Positions 1-10,132 are shown, counted from the stretch's first letter. The stretch: 64,000 nucleotides of DNA from Gammaproteobacteria bacterium (GCA_026707445.1 JAPOWV010000066.1:1-64000); one strand, 5' to 3'. Notes: a model not told the origin generated them from the letters alone. Program-made: numbers and translations.

Positions 1-256
1 CTTGTCACAACAACATCTTATATAGTGTCAATCCAACTTTGTTGGGACAGCAGTGATTGCGGAAATTCTGTCCAAAGTAATGTCAAACGACAAAAAAATA
101 ATGAATCAGACATCTCCTGGTTCCTGGAACTACTCTTGTTGGCGCAGTCTCGGTAGACTGATGGACCCGATGCGACCAGATCGCCACATGCCGCAGCATT
201 CCATGCGCGCCGGAAGTACACACATGCGGTGGGCTCAGTAATGAGCGCGCCAGTAA
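1..256. other. Left-edge stretch with no recognisable gene
   Basis: I find no supportable gene here. The stretch is visibly less GC-rich than most of the window and has several A/T runs. Short open frames exist on both strands, but none has a recognisable domain, a credible ribosome binding site or plausible codon use. Together with the decayed fragment at 257-484 and the frameshifted peptidase that follows, it looks like a degenerating region. Confidence 0.5.
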
Positions 257-484
257 ACCGGACGTCAGTTAATGGTCCAGCTTCTTGAAGATATTGTGGA
301 TCTGGGCGAATACCCGATAGAAGACGCCGACTTTCGTGGCGAGTAGAGGCGAAACTCAATGCATCGAGTTACGCCCACGGTCGGTCAACGTACTCGAATG
401 GTTGTTGTACTTGCATACAACACGGAGCCGGGCATTTCCCTGTCGGAGTCCGCTCGAATGACATTTTATGGACGTGTTGGCTAG
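257..484 (+). pseudogene. Decayed C-terminal tail of a 2-oxoglutarate/Fe(II) oxygenase-like protein
   Basis: One reading frame (codon phase of position 359) reads from 257 to a TAG at 344-346 and then on to a TAG at 482-484. After the internal stop it contains HRVTPT, then a V-rich strand, then YNTEPG and a final TFYGR. In many 2OG-Fe(II) oxygenases the distal iron-ligand His sits in an HRVxP motif followed by a strand and a short C-terminal tail. That resemblance is from memory of the family. There is no start codon, no N-terminal half and no HxD motif, so at best this is a remnant. The identification is tentative. Confidence 0.3.
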
Positions 485-504
485 GAACGGATGTGGAGTG
501 AACC

Positions 505-2057
505 ATGGCTTTTCCGAATCTTTATATTTCTCAGGACCCAGGCGCACTGCTCTCGGGCAGTGATAACGACGCCGTGATCCTGGTAAGCAGTCAAAAGGAT
601 TGTGCAGTCAGCAAGGACGTGGAGTCCGTACTGCATTCGGTCGCCGCCGTGGATAAGCGACTGGGAACGGATGCGATGTTGATCCATGCACCCGAAATTG
701 CCGGTAATCGCCTCATCCATGCCCCGACAGGACCATTGAGTCACGATTACGACGACGTACGCAATTTTTCCGACGCGGCTGCGAAGGGAATCGTCCTGGC
801 GAAGGAGTCCGGCGCCATTAATCCCGTACTCCTGGTACAGGGAATCCCGGAGGAAGTTGCGTTTGAGAATGCCATTGAAGTGTCTTTCCTGGGCGCCTGC
901 CAGGCCTTGTGGCAACCGCTGGAAGCCAGGGAAAGCCTGGGCGAGGAAACGGTTGAACCGGTGCAATCGATCACCATTCTGGATATGAGTGACCGGATCG
1001 ACGCGGACTATTTGTCAGGACTGGAGGCCGGTCGTCGTCTCACCCGAGACCTGGCCGGGACTGAACCGGAACGGATGTCGCCTCCAAACTTCGCCGATTA
1101 CTGTCTTGACGCAATGGCCGGTAGCCCGGTTTCGGTAGAGGTCATCGACGACCAGGCGAAAATCGCCCAGGACTTTCCTCTTCTGGCGACAGTTGGCCGT
1201 GCCTCACAGACCGTGCCTCGTCATCAGCCTCGCGTAGTCAAGCTGTGCTACGAAGGGGATGGGCCCATTGAGCAGACGCTGTTTATCGTGGGCAAGGCGG
1301 TGACCTTCGATACAGGCGGTGTTGATATCAAGACAGGCGGCCATATGGCGGGTATGAGCCGTGACAAAGGCGGTGCTGCCGCAGTGGCAGGCTTTATGAA
1401 AGCTGTCGCGAAACTACGGCCAACAGGACTGAAAGTGGTAGCGTTTTTGGCTGCCGAGCGTAACAGTGTCGGCGCCGACGCCTTCGTCTCCGATGAAATC
1501 GTTACCAGTCATGCGGGCGTACGTGTGCGCATTGCAAATACCGATGCGGAAGGCCGACTGGCCATGACTGATTCACTTTCTCACTGCAGGTTGATGGCGC
1601 TCGAAGCAGAAATCCGGAGCTGATGACGATCGCGACGCTTACCGGGCATGCGGCTATTTCCGTAGGACCATACACGGCCTTGGTGGAAAACGGCACAGCC
1701 AGACATCGCCGCGTTTCACAGTATCTGGCTGACGCAGGCGATTCCTGGGGGGACTGCATGGAGATCAACCGTTCCCGTCGTGAAGACTGGCATACGAATC
1801 GCGCCCGGAGCCAGGCCGACGATGTTCTCTCCGCCAATAATGGCCCTTCTGTCGGCGTTCCGCGCGGCCACCAATTCCCGATGGCGTTCATGTCGAAGGC
1901 CTCCGGTCTGGATGAGCATGGAGTCAGGTCAGAGCATCCGCTCCCCTACCTGCATATCGATATTGCAGGTAGCTCCGTGGAAGGCGGTGATTGGCAGCAT
2001 GGCAAACCAACGGCGGCACCGGTAACGGCGCTGGCTGCCCGGTATTTGAAAAAGTAG
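505..2057 (+). pseudogene. M17 leucyl aminopeptidase (NPEPL1/LAP-1-like), frameshifted
   Basis: A cytosolic two-metal aminopeptidase that removes N-terminal residues. The 505-1623 part carries the metal and catalytic motifs VGKAVTFDTGG, DIKTGG, SRDKGG and NTDAEGRL, so the M17 lysine, aspartate, glutamate and arginine residues are all present. The frame then stops, but the frame through 1611-2057 continues the family sequence with NPEL, TIATLTGHAA, the RGHQFP-like segment and the C-terminal HIDIAGSS. Adding one A in the short A-run near 1609-1613 would join the two parts into about 517 residues, a full-length enzyme. An AGTGG/GGAG-type ribosome site precedes the ATG at 505. Base composition is lower in GC than in the neighbours. 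It is either a real pseudogene or a single-base sequence error; everything else is intact. Confidence 0.8.
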
Positions 2058-2092
2058 GCGAATAGGGGATCCGGCGCCTGCTCCGCCGGGCG

Positions 2093-4186
2093 TTACAGGA
2101 TTCTCCTGTATTCAAGGATTCCGCCGTCCGGGCCGGTTGTTTGCTCAACGATCTTGACGGGCCACCCGGTATAGAACCCGCCGCCCATCCATACGGTGAG
2201 TTCCCGGGTGCCGTTCGGTTCGGCAATCGAGATTTCGTGCCGGTTCGAGCCGGTGAAATAGAAATGCCCGACGATGACCTCGCTGGGGCGGCGGGTCACT
2301 GTCATGGTTCCGGACTCGGAAAGGCTCCCGTCTTCCAGGCGTCGTATCGGAAAGTCGCGCGATTCTCCGTCCCGCACGGCTGCGAGCAAGCGGCCCAGTA
2401 CGATCCAATCGAGAGCGGTGCCGGTGAGCGTGTGGGTGCCTGTGTCCTGCATTTCGAATACCTGCCTCTCCACGGCCCCGTCCGCGGAAGACCTTTCGAT
2501 CGTGACTTTCTGCGGGAAGCCCCCATCCCCCAGTTCCACACGGGTATTGCGCACCGACCCCCCGGGCTCCAGAAACTGGCCCAGGAAGGCAGTCGAGCCG
2601 TTCCCCATCGCCACTGGCGCGATCCGTTCCGCTCCCAGGCTGTCCTCTCCCTGCTCCAGCACGAACTCGGCGCTGAGCGGAACCATTTCGCTTCCTTGAG
2701 TGGGCCAGGCGGGCGCATCCCGGAACACCGCCGCCTTGCGGTCGCTGGCAGCCTTGATGCCGGCCAGGCGCGAATCCAGGGCCCCCCGGTCGAACCACCG
2801 GCCCGCGGCCATGACGCCGGCGATGTTCCGATAGGCGGCGACGTCCTCCAGTGGATTGCCTTCAAGCAGCACCAGGTCGGCCCGGGCGCCCTGGGCGACG
2901 ATGCCGCTGCGGCCGGCTTCATTCATGAATTCGGCTGCGGCAGTCGTCGCGGTCTGCAGTGCAGCGAAGGGCGAAAGACCCGCCTCGACGTAAAGTTCCA
3001 GTTCATCGACCATGCCGAACCCGATGAAGGCCCAGGGATTGGGTGCGTCCGTGCCCGCCAGTATGCGGGCGCCGGCGTCGTGAAAAGCCTTGATCTCGCG
3101 CAACTCCTGTTCGAGTTGCAGCCGCGCGCCGCGATAGGTATCCGGCGTCCAGGCTGCTCGAAACGCCGCCGCTGCGCGCCAGAGCGACATGACGGAGTAG
3201 TCGACGTATTCCATCGCTGTGCGCTCGGAGAACGCCGCGACTTCCTCCGGCGAGGCGGCCGTGCCGCGGATGGTCGTCAGTGTGGGAACGGTCCATATGC
3301 CGGTTTCGCTGGCGAGTTGCGCCAGTTCCCTGAGCTTTGCGTCGTCGTGGACCCGATCCAGATCGATCTCGCCCCTGCCGATTCTTGTTGCGTAATTCGT
3401 AAAGCCCGGGTGAAAACGCGTGTAGTATTCCGCGCCTTCAGCGACCGTTGCCGGGCCGATGCCCATCAGGTGTTCCGCGGTCTGCATGCCCGACCGGAAC
3501 GCGTGCGGGGCGGGCACGGCACTCGGAATGTGACCGGCGAACGGAATGTCGTTTGCCCTGGCGGCCTGGGCAATGGCGTCGAACGCCTCGCTGCTCAGGT
3601 TCGAATAGACCTTGATGAAGTCGTAGCCCGCATTCTTGTGCCTGGTTACCACGTCCTCGGCATCGGCGGCGCTTAGTACGGAGTCGCTCCCATACTGAAT
3701 GATGGGCCACCCGTCGACGATGCGCCCGCTGGTCAGGATTCGCGGACCCGCGATCTCCCCCGAGGCGACCCCTGCGCGCAGTGCAAGCACGGCGGGTTCG
3801 CCCCACATGGCGCGGATCAGGGTCACGCCATTGGCCAGGTAGGCGTCGAGGTCCGCCGTAGTCATCGGGTGCGTATGCATGTCCGCGAGGCCGGGAGCCA
3901 GGTATTTGCCCGCGCCATCGACCACGCGGGCGCCGGCCGGTATCTCCACGCTTGAGGACGGCCCGACCGTGGCGATCCGGCCTTCCGCGACAAGAACGGT
4001 GTGTCCTGTATCGATGCGGTCGGATGTCATCGACACGACGTTCACGTTTGTGAATGCGTGGACGACAGGGACGGAGGACTCATCCGCGTCGCGATCGCAA
4101 GCCGAAACGCCGCAAGCGATAGCCAGGGCGAGTGCGTACCAGGATGCGCGCGCCCAGCGCGGGCTCCTTGATTGACTGATTCTCAT
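2093..4186 (-). CDS. Exported metal-dependent amidohydrolase lipoprotein with C-terminal beta-rich extension
   Basis: Amidohydrolase-superfamily protein of the imidazolonepropionase/dipeptidase-like group, which hydrolyses C-N bonds in small molecules or dipeptides; the substrate here is unknown. I start at 4186 because the N-terminus then has Arg residues, a hydrophobic stretch and the lipobox GVSAC, predicting an outer- or inner-membrane-anchored periplasmic lipoprotein. A start at 4231 adds 15 charged residues. Motifs are PGLADMHTH (the HxH metal site), a FIKVY lysine, AGHIPSA and TAEHLMG histidines and AGTDAPNP with the metal Asp. About 200 residues after the barrel form an extra beta-rich segment not needed for catalysis. 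It lies just downstream of the TonB receptor on the same strand, so joint import and hydrolysis is plausible. Confidence 0.85.
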   Translation of the reverse strand: MRISQSRSPRWARASWYALALAIACGVSACDRDADESSVPVVHAFTNVNVVSMTSDRIDTGHTVLVAEGRIATVGPSSSVEIPAGARVVDGAGKYLAPGLADMHTHPMTTADLDAYLANGVTLIRAMWGEPAVLALRAGVASGEIAGPRILTSGRIVDGWPIIQYGSDSVLSAADAEDVVTRHKNAGYDFIKVYSNLSSEAFDAIAQAARANDIPFAGHIPSAVPAPHAFRSGMQTAEHLMGIGPATVAEGAEYYTRFHPGFTNYATRIGRGEIDLDRVHDDAKLRELAQLASETGIWTVPTLTTIRGTAASPEEVAAFSERTAMEYVDYSVMSLWRAAAAFRAAWTPDTYRGARLQLEQELREIKAFHDAGARILAGTDAPNPWAFIGFGMVDELELYVEAGLSPFAALQTATTAAAEFMNEAGRSGIVAQGARADLVLLEGNPLEDVAAYRNIAGVMAAGRWFDRGALDSRLAGIKAASDRKAAVFRDAPAWPTQGSEMVPLSAEFVLEQGEDSLGAERIAPVAMGNGSTAFLGQFLEPGGSVRNTRVELGDGGFPQKVTIERSSADGAVERQVFEMQDTGTHTLTGTALDWIVLGRLLAAVRDGESRDFPIRRLEDGSLSESGTMTVTRRPSEVIVGHFYFTGSNRHEISIAEPNGTRELTVWMGGGFYTGWPVKIVEQTTGPDGGILEYRRIL

Positions 4187-4249
4187 CAGGCGTTTCCGTC
4201 GGGGCGCTCGGGTGCGCCCCGGTTCAGCCATCTGCCTTCGATTACCGGA

Positions 4250-6439
4250 TCAAAAACTGTAGCGCAGGCGCACTCCGACGGTCTGCGGCCGGCCGATGGA
4301 TGCGAGCGGCGGAAATGCGAGGAACGGGTTGAACCCGGGAACGAAACCGCCGGTCAGGTATTCCTCGTCGAACAGGTTGCGCGCGAAGACGCCCACTTCA
4401 AGGTGCTCGTTCTGTATGCCGGCATAGGCATTGACCAGAAAGTAGGCATCCGCGATCCCCACGTTCAGCGAGTCGATCGCGTATTCCCCGTTGTAATTGC
4501 CGTCAAAGCGCAAGCGCATGTTCCAGCGGCCGCCGCGGATCGGCCGCAGGTACTGGACGCTCAGCGTCCCCGCGACGTCCGGCGTGTTGATCATGTCGTT
4601 GCCCGAAATGTCCGGGTCGAGGCCCAGCCCTGGAGCCGTCTGGCTGGCGGTGGCTTCCACGTACTTGGCATTCAGCCAGGCGAGAGCGGCCGAGACGGTC
4701 AGTCCGTCGGCCAGTTCCGCCTGAATCGAGCCGTCGATCCCGTATACGCGCGATTCGCCGGCGTTGATCACGTAGGCCACATTGAAGAAGCCATTGAAGA
4801 AAAACGTTTCCAGTTGCTGGTCCGTCCAGTCCATGTAGAACGCGGCAATGTCGTAACGCATCCTGCCCTCAAGAGCGATTCCTTTGGCGCCGATTTCGTA
4901 GTTCCACAAAAACTCGGGGTCGTAGGCGGGCAGCGGCGCCCCGGACCCGTTCAGCCCACCGGCGTGGTAGCCCTTCGAAACCGTGGCATAGAGGGTCAGA
5001 TCGTCGGAGGGACGGTAGCTCGCGGTGATCTTGGGCAGAATCTCGTTGGCGTCGCCTTCGCGGATGGTGCCGGGGGCGTGATCGGTGATGCTGGTCTGTT
5101 CCTCGTCGTAGCGCAGCCCGAAGCCGAGGGTGAAACGCTCGCTGATGTCGTAGTCGGCATTGACGTAGACCGCGTAGCTCTCGATGTCCCGGGTGCTGTC
5201 CTCGATCGGAATGGTGCCGAACAGTGTATCGACGGTGATCACCTGGTCTCGTCCCAGATCGAAATAATAGAAGCCCAACAGCCAGCGCAAGGCGCCTTCT
5301 CCGGACGAAGACAGCCGCAGTTCGTTACTCCACCCCTGCATGTCGACGAAGTTGTCGAAGGCGACCTGCCCGAACAGGGTAGGGCTCGGCAGGCGGTTGA
5401 TGTCGGCCTTGGTGTGGATGTCCAGTTCGCCGTAGCCAAGGATGTTGGTCAGGTTCACGGCGCCGAAGTCGTAGCTCAGGTTCAGCACATGCCGCTGCTC
5501 CTCCTTGTCGAAGAAGCCGAGCAGGTCCTGGCTCACGGACCGTTCCGCATCGTTGATGTCCGGCGTGCCCTGACCCAGCAGCACGTATTCCGGGAAGGTT
5601 CCCAGGCCCCAGGGTTGCGGAACGTTGGAGCAGTCGCCGCACGCATCGTCCGCTTGCGCGAAGCTTGATGTCAGCGTCACTTCCAGGTTATCCGACGGAG
5701 TGGCGCGCAGAATCCCGCCCACGTTCAGGTCCTCGTGACCGTTGACGTTGGTGGCCCCATCCAACAGGTTGTCAAGGAAGCCGCCGTCGTCCCTGTAGCC
5801 TGCGGCGACCTTGGCATAGAGCCGGTCCGGCACCAATGGCCCGCTGGCGCTGAAACTGGTTTCCAGGACGCCCGCTCCGTCCTTGATGCTGCCCCACTCG
5901 GCCCCGGCATGGCCCTCGAACTCGTCTCCCGGTTTCTTGACGATGTAGTTGATCACCCCTCCCAGGGCGTTGCGGCCGTACAGGGTGGGGTAGGGGCCCT
6001 TGAGCACCTCGATGCGCTCAAGATCGAACAGGTAAGCGTTGTTGGATTCGCCGGTCAGCCCCAGCGTGAAACCGTCGGTGTAGACAAGCACGGTCGGATC
6101 CTGAAAGGCGATGGGTGAGATGCCGCGGATGGCGGGCGTGCCGGTTGCACGGCCGATGGTCTCGATGAAAGTCAGGCCGGGTGTCATCTGGGCCAGGTCT
6201 TGGGTGGTAGCAAGCTGGCTGTCGTTGATCATCTGCTCGGTGATGGCAACGACACTGAACGGCAGGTCCTGCACGTTTTCGGTGCGCTTCGAGGCGGTGA
6301 CTAGGATTTCCTCAAAGGCGGTTTCCTGGCCGTCCTGCGCCGTCAGGGGCGCCGCAACCAATAGAATCGACAGGAGCAACGCCGCCTTGGCAAGCAGGTT
6401 GCGGCAGGTGGGTTGAATAGTGTTCAAGAGAGCCTCCAA
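4250..6439 (-). CDS. TonB-dependent outer-membrane receptor
   Basis: A 22-strand outer-membrane barrel importing a scarce substrate with TonB energy. The first 34 residues form a signal peptide ending at LTA. A TonB-box-like EEILVTASKR follows, then the plug domain (about residues 50-165) with DGFTLG and the LYGRNALGGVINY segment. The barrel continues to a terminal aromatic residue (RYSF), which is the outer-membrane insertion signal. At 729 residues it has a typical length. It is transcribed ahead of the amidohydrolase lipoprotein (18-bp gap) and divergently from a second exported amidohydrolase at 6645. The 205-bp divergent intergenic region is AT-rich. No FecR/sigma pair is nearby and the ligand cannot be read from sequence. 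Confidence 0.93.
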   Translation of the reverse strand: MEALLNTIQPTCRNLLAKAALLLSILLVAAPLTAQDGQETAFEEILVTASKRTENVQDLPFSVVAITEQMINDSQLATTQDLAQMTPGLTFIETIGRATGTPAIRGISPIAFQDPTVLVYTDGFTLGLTGESNNAYLFDLERIEVLKGPYPTLYGRNALGGVINYIVKKPGDEFEGHAGAEWGSIKDGAGVLETSFSASGPLVPDRLYAKVAAGYRDDGGFLDNLLDGATNVNGHEDLNVGGILRATPSDNLEVTLTSSFAQADDACGDCSNVPQPWGLGTFPEYVLLGQGTPDINDAERSVSQDLLGFFDKEEQRHVLNLSYDFGAVNLTNILGYGELDIHTKADINRLPSPTLFGQVAFDNFVDMQGWSNELRLSSSGEGALRWLLGFYYFDLGRDQVITVDTLFGTIPIEDSTRDIESYAVYVNADYDISERFTLGFGLRYDEEQTSITDHAPGTIREGDANEILPKITASYRPSDDLTLYATVSKGYHAGGLNGSGAPLPAYDPEFLWNYEIGAKGIALEGRMRYDIAAFYMDWTDQQLETFFFNGFFNVAYVINAGESRVYGIDGSIQAELADGLTVSAALAWLNAKYVEATASQTAPGLGLDPDISGNDMINTPDVAGTLSVQYLRPIRGGRWNMRLRFDGNYNGEYAIDSLNVGIADAYFLVNAYAGIQNEHLEVGVFARNLFDEEYLTGGFVPGFNPFLAFPPLASIGRPQTVGVRLRYSF

Positions 6440-6644
6440 CGTAGGTCGCGGCGCCGCTTTCGGACACCGGCAATCCAGTGAATAATCGTTCCCCTCGGGC
6501 GATTTGCCCCTGTCAATCTTAACGTAGCTATGGTGCTCAAATTATTGAGAAGCGGTAAAAGAAATATGAAAAGAGGCACAATTGAACGATTAAGCAATTT
6601 TTTGCTCTGTTTGGGGTAAGGAAATCAGACCGGAGACCCACGCC

Positions 6645-8039
6645 ATGCGCAATGCACTATTCCTTGCACTGACCCTGTTTGCCGCCCCTGCGGCCGCAGC
6701 GTCCGATTCGCCGATGGAGAATGCAGATTACGCGTTTGTCGATATAACCGTCGTGTCCATGGAGAGCCCGGTACCGGCGCCGAATCGAACCGTATTGGTG
6801 AAGGGCGGCCGCATCCTGTCGGTCGGCCCGTCGGACGAAGGGTCGATTCCGGCCGGGGCAATTCGCATAGACGGGTCGGGAAAGTTCTTGATGCCCGGGC
6901 TTGCGGACATGCATGCGCATGTGGGATTCGACTTTCTGCCGGGTCGGACGGGGGAACGTGCCGAATTGCTGCTGTACCTGGCTACCGGCGTCACCACGCT
7001 TCGAAACGCGGCGGGTTCGCGGGCATCGCTCGCCCTCGCGCGAGCGGTCGAGAACGGGGAACTGACCGGCCCGCGCATCGAAAACGCCAGTCCCGTGCTC
7101 GAAGGCGAGAACGCCGTCTGGGGCTTTTCGACCAGGGTGCTGTCGGCGGAGGCAGCCCGCGCTGCCGTGCGCCGGTTCGCGGCGGACGGCTACGGGTCGA
7201 TCAAGATCTATCACACGCTGTCTCGGGAATCCTATGAGGCGGTGGCGGACGAGGCGCGCGGGCTCGGCATTCCGTTCATCGGCCATGTGCCGTTCGAAGT
7301 GGGCGTAGAGGAGGTGCTTACCGACGGCCAGGCTTCGATCGAGCATTTTCGTGGCTACGACATCGATGGTCTGTCGCCGGACGTGCTGGAAATCGATGGC
7401 GGGCGCAGCGCCGAACGGTTCGCCTCCTGGCTCCAGATGTCGGATGCGAGAATGGACGAACTGGTCCGGGCGACGGTGGCGGCCGGTACCTGGAATTGCC
7501 CTACTTTCGTCATAAATTCGATGCTGATTCATGCCGACCGGCTCGATGCCTACGCGGATCACCCGATGGCCACCTACATGCCTGCCGACTTCATCGCCCG
7601 GTTCCGCGACTCGGGACTGGAAGCGCTTTTCTCCCCTGAATCCCGCGACATGCTCCGCCAGGCCCGACCGCAGATGCTGAAGTTCCTGAAGAAACTGCAC
7701 GACGCCGGAGCGGGCGTAATGACCGGCACGGATACGTTTCCGTCGCTGGTGCCGGGGTTCACGCTGATCGATGAACTCGGCGCATTCGTCGAGGCCGGGT
7801 TGTCGCCTTATGAAGCGTTGCAGGCGGCCACCGCCAAACCGTCGAATTACCTGGGCTACGCGGACACGCGCGGCAGAATTCAGCCCGGAATGGCGGCCGA
7901 CCTCGTGCTGCTCGGCGCGAACCCCCTGGATGACATCGACAATCTCTGGAAACTCGATGGCGTCATGGCAAACGGACGCTGGCTGGAGCGCGAGACCTTG
8001 CTTGCCATGTTGAAGGAACTCGCCGCGCGGCCTCGTTGA
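6645..8039 (+). CDS. Exported amidohydrolase (imidazolonepropionase-like)
   Basis: A 464-residue periplasmic amidohydrolase with a signal peptide ending near AAAA at residues 15-19. Metal-site motifs appear in order: LADMHAHVGF (HxH), IKIYHTLS (bridging Lys position), FIGHVPFE, SIEHFRGY and MTGTDTFPS (final Asp). The C-terminus has the usual closing strands with GRIQPGMAADLVLL. It lacks the long C-terminal extension of the homologue at 2093-4186. It is divergent from the TonB receptor gene, and the AT-rich 6440-6644 region presumably holds both promoters. Substrate unknown; similar proteins include dipeptidases acting on Xaa-basic or proline peptides, which is family knowledge and not evidence here. 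Confidence 0.88.
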   Translation: MRNALFLALTLFAAPAAAASDSPMENADYAFVDITVVSMESPVPAPNRTVLVKGGRILSVGPSDEGSIPAGAIRIDGSGKFLMPGLADMHAHVGFDFLPGRTGERAELLLYLATGVTTLRNAAGSRASLALARAVENGELTGPRIENASPVLEGENAVWGFSTRVLSAEAARAAVRRFAADGYGSIKIYHTLSRESYEAVADEARGLGIPFIGHVPFEVGVEEVLTDGQASIEHFRGYDIDGLSPDVLEIDGGRSAERFASWLQMSDARMDELVRATVAAGTWNCPTFVINSMLIHADRLDAYADHPMATYMPADFIARFRDSGLEALFSPESRDMLRQARPQMLKFLKKLHDAGAGVMTGTDTFPSLVPGFTLIDELGAFVEAGLSPYEALQAATAKPSNYLGYADTRGRIQPGMAADLVLLGANPLDDIDNLWKLDGVMANGRWLERETLLAMLKELAARPR

Positions 8040-8048
8040 GTCCGAAAA

Positions 8049-8121
<73 letters not shown>

Positions 8122-8173
8122 ATGGACGTGGCGGTCGTGAACGACCGCCGCAGACAACGCCAATTTTAGCCTG

Positions 8174-10132
8174 CTAGGGCAGGGTGAGCGCGACGAGCTG
8201 GGCGGGGAGGCCGGCGCCGCCGGTCGGGATGACGATGTAGGGCTTGCCGTTGAGTTCGTAGGCCATCAGGGCGCCCGTGGCATTGCCGGGCAGCGGCACT
8301 TCACCGATCAGTTCGCCGGTATCGAGATCGAAGGCCTTTAGCGACGGCATGTAGGAACTGGCCTGGTAGCGAGCGGCGTTGTACTGCGGTGAAACGCCCA
8401 CAACGGTGTTGACGCCCTCCTGCACCGCCAGCAGCAGTTCGGAGGTTGCGGCGACATAGGTGCGGCTGGGGATGCCCATTGGCGGCATATTCCGGCCCTT
8501 GAACTGCGGAAGCTGCTCGTATCGCCGGCCCACGGGTGTCATCCAGGCGTGTTCTCCCGTCTGCATGTCGATGGCGGTTATGCGGCCGTACGGGGGCTTG
8601 AAGATCGGCATGCCGTTGGACAGGACCGGGGCCGGCGTCGAAGTGGTGCCAATCCAGAATTCCTGATCGCCGCCGACGGGCATGACCTTCAGGACCATTG
8701 CCAGCGTGATGGACGGCACATAGAGGTATCCGCGGGTTGGATCATAAGCGCCACCGGACCAGGAAGCGGCAACGCCGGGCAGAGCCAGCCGGCCGCGGAC
8801 GGACGGGGGCGAGTACATTGGGCCGCTGTCGAACGAATCAAAAATCTCCTTAGCCTCCGCAAGCAGTTCCGGCGTCAGGTCATTGAGGTTCGCTTCGGTT
8901 GCGTCCTGACGGTCGAACGGTGCGGGTTTGGACGGAATCGGTTGCGTAGCTGCGGCGCGCTCGCCGGGCACGTCCGAGGGCGGAACCGGCGTGTCCCTGA
9001 TGGGCCAAACGGGTTCGCCGGTGATCCGATCGAACACAAACAGCATCGCCTGCTTGGTGGGCTGTGCCGCCAGCTTCCGGCCGTCCGGCGTGTCGAGCAG
9101 CACCGGGGCCGAAGGCAGGTCGTAGTCCCATAGGCCGTGCCGCGTTATCTGGAAATGCCAGCGGCGCTCGCCGGTATTCATGTCCACGGCCACCAGCGTT
9201 TCACCGAACAGGTTGTCGCCGGGGCGGTTGCCGCCCCACGAGTCATTCACCGGCGTGCCGAACGGCAGGTACGCAAGGCCAGCTTCCTCGTCGCAGCTCA
9301 TGTAGGTCCAGACGTTGGCGGCGCCGTTGCGGTTGTTGGAGCCGTCCTCCCAGGTATCGGCGCCGTATTCTCCATCCTTCGGAATGCTGTGGAAATGCCA
9401 CATCAACTCCCCGGTGCGCGCATTGAAGGCCCGCACGTCGCCGGGGGGCGTGTCGGGTCGCGGCGGGAACTCGAGGATGGAAGAGCCGACCGCGATGGCT
9501 TCTCCGCACACGAGGGGAGGGGAGGAGACGCCGTACAGGTCGTTCGACACTTCCTGGCCCAGACCCTCCAGCAGGTTGACCTGGCCGCCATCACCCCAGT
9601 CCTCGATCGGCCGACCGTCTTCTGCGTTCAGCGCGATCAGGCGGCTGTCGCCGGTTCCGAGGAAGATCCGCCGCTCGCTGCCATTCGACCAGAGCGCCAG
9701 GCCGCGATTGATGAAGCCGAAATTGGGCGGCGTGCCGGCCCGATAGCTCCCCGGATCGTGAACCCAGAGCAGTTCCCCGGTGGCGGCGTCCAGCGCGTAG
9801 GCCTGGCTGAAGGAGGTGCTGTTGTACAGCACGCCATCGGCCATGATGGGGGTGGACTCGTGCTTGCCGGCCCAGAGTTCGTCGCTGCCCGCGCCGGGGA
9901 CGCCTTCGTCCGGTGAAGTGAAGAGCCAGGCGGAGATCAGCGAGGAGAAGTTGTCCGGGGTGAGCGCGGGCAGGGGAGCGTAGCGTTGGGTGCCCTGGTC
10001 GCCGGCGTAGTGGGGCCAGTCGGTGGAGGCCTCGGACTGGGTGGCGGGGACTTCCTGAGCGGGTGCGAGGCCCGCGGCAAGTAGGAGGAGGGCCGGAACG
10101 GCGAGGGTCGCCGCCCCGGGATTAGCGGTCAA
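8174..10132 (-). CDS. PQQ-dependent dehydrogenase, periplasmic beta-propeller
   Basis: A quinoprotein of 652 residues that oxidises an alcohol or sugar in the periplasm and passes electrons to the respiratory chain. A signal peptide ends at LAPAQ (about residue 25). Propeller repeats of the AxDxxTGE type recur (ALDAATGELLW, AFNARTGELMW, AVDMNTGERRWHF, AIDMQTGEHAW, AFDLDTGELIG). NRGLALW and GTGDSRLIALNAEDGRP are typical of the glucose/alcohol PQQ dehydrogenase group. No heme c motif is present, so it needs an external acceptor; c-type cytochromes lie 5-8 kb away. The start overlaps the upstream aldehyde dehydrogenase stop by 11 bp, indicating one transcript. Substrate is not determinable. Confidence 0.88.
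   Translation of the reverse strand: MTANPGAATLAVPALLLLAAGLAPAQEVPATQSEASTDWPHYAGDQGTQRYAPLPALTPDNFSSLISAWLFTSPDEGVPGAGSDELWAGKHESTPIMADGVLYNSTSFSQAYALDAATGELLWVHDPGSYRAGTPPNFGFINRGLALWSNGSERRIFLGTGDSRLIALNAEDGRPIEDWGDGGQVNLLEGLGQEVSNDLYGVSSPPLVCGEAIAVGSSILEFPPRPDTPPGDVRAFNARTGELMWHFHSIPKDGEYGADTWEDGSNNRNGAANVWTYMSCDEEAGLAYLPFGTPVNDSWGGNRPGDNLFGETLVAVDMNTGERRWHFQITRHGLWDYDLPSAPVLLDTPDGRKLAAQPTKQAMLFVFDRITGEPVWPIRDTPVPPSDVPGERAAATQPIPSKPAPFDRQDATEANLNDLTPELLAEAKEIFDSFDSGPMYSPPSVRGRLALPGVAASWSGGAYDPTRGYLYVPSITLAMVLKVMPVGGDQEFWIGTTSTPAPVLSNGMPIFKPPYGRITAIDMQTGEHAWMTPVGRRYEQLPQFKGRNMPPMGIPSRTYVAATSELLLAVQEGVNTVVGVSPQYNAARYQASSYMPSLKAFDLDTGELIGEVPLPGNATGALMAYELNGKPYIVIPTGGAGLPAQLVALTLP

Noticed and set aside
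18..359. 113-aa minus-strand frame at the left edge
   Set aside because: No domain, no ribosome site, and antisense to the more convincing oxygenase remnant.
2141..3676. 511-aa open frame on the plus strand opposite the amidohydrolase
   Set aside because: It is antisense to a gene with clear motifs; the translation is low-complexity and rich in Arg, Gly and Pro without domains, as expected for a shadow frame in GC-rich DNA. The same holds for the long frames at 4172-5668, 29555-31960 and 49323-50954.
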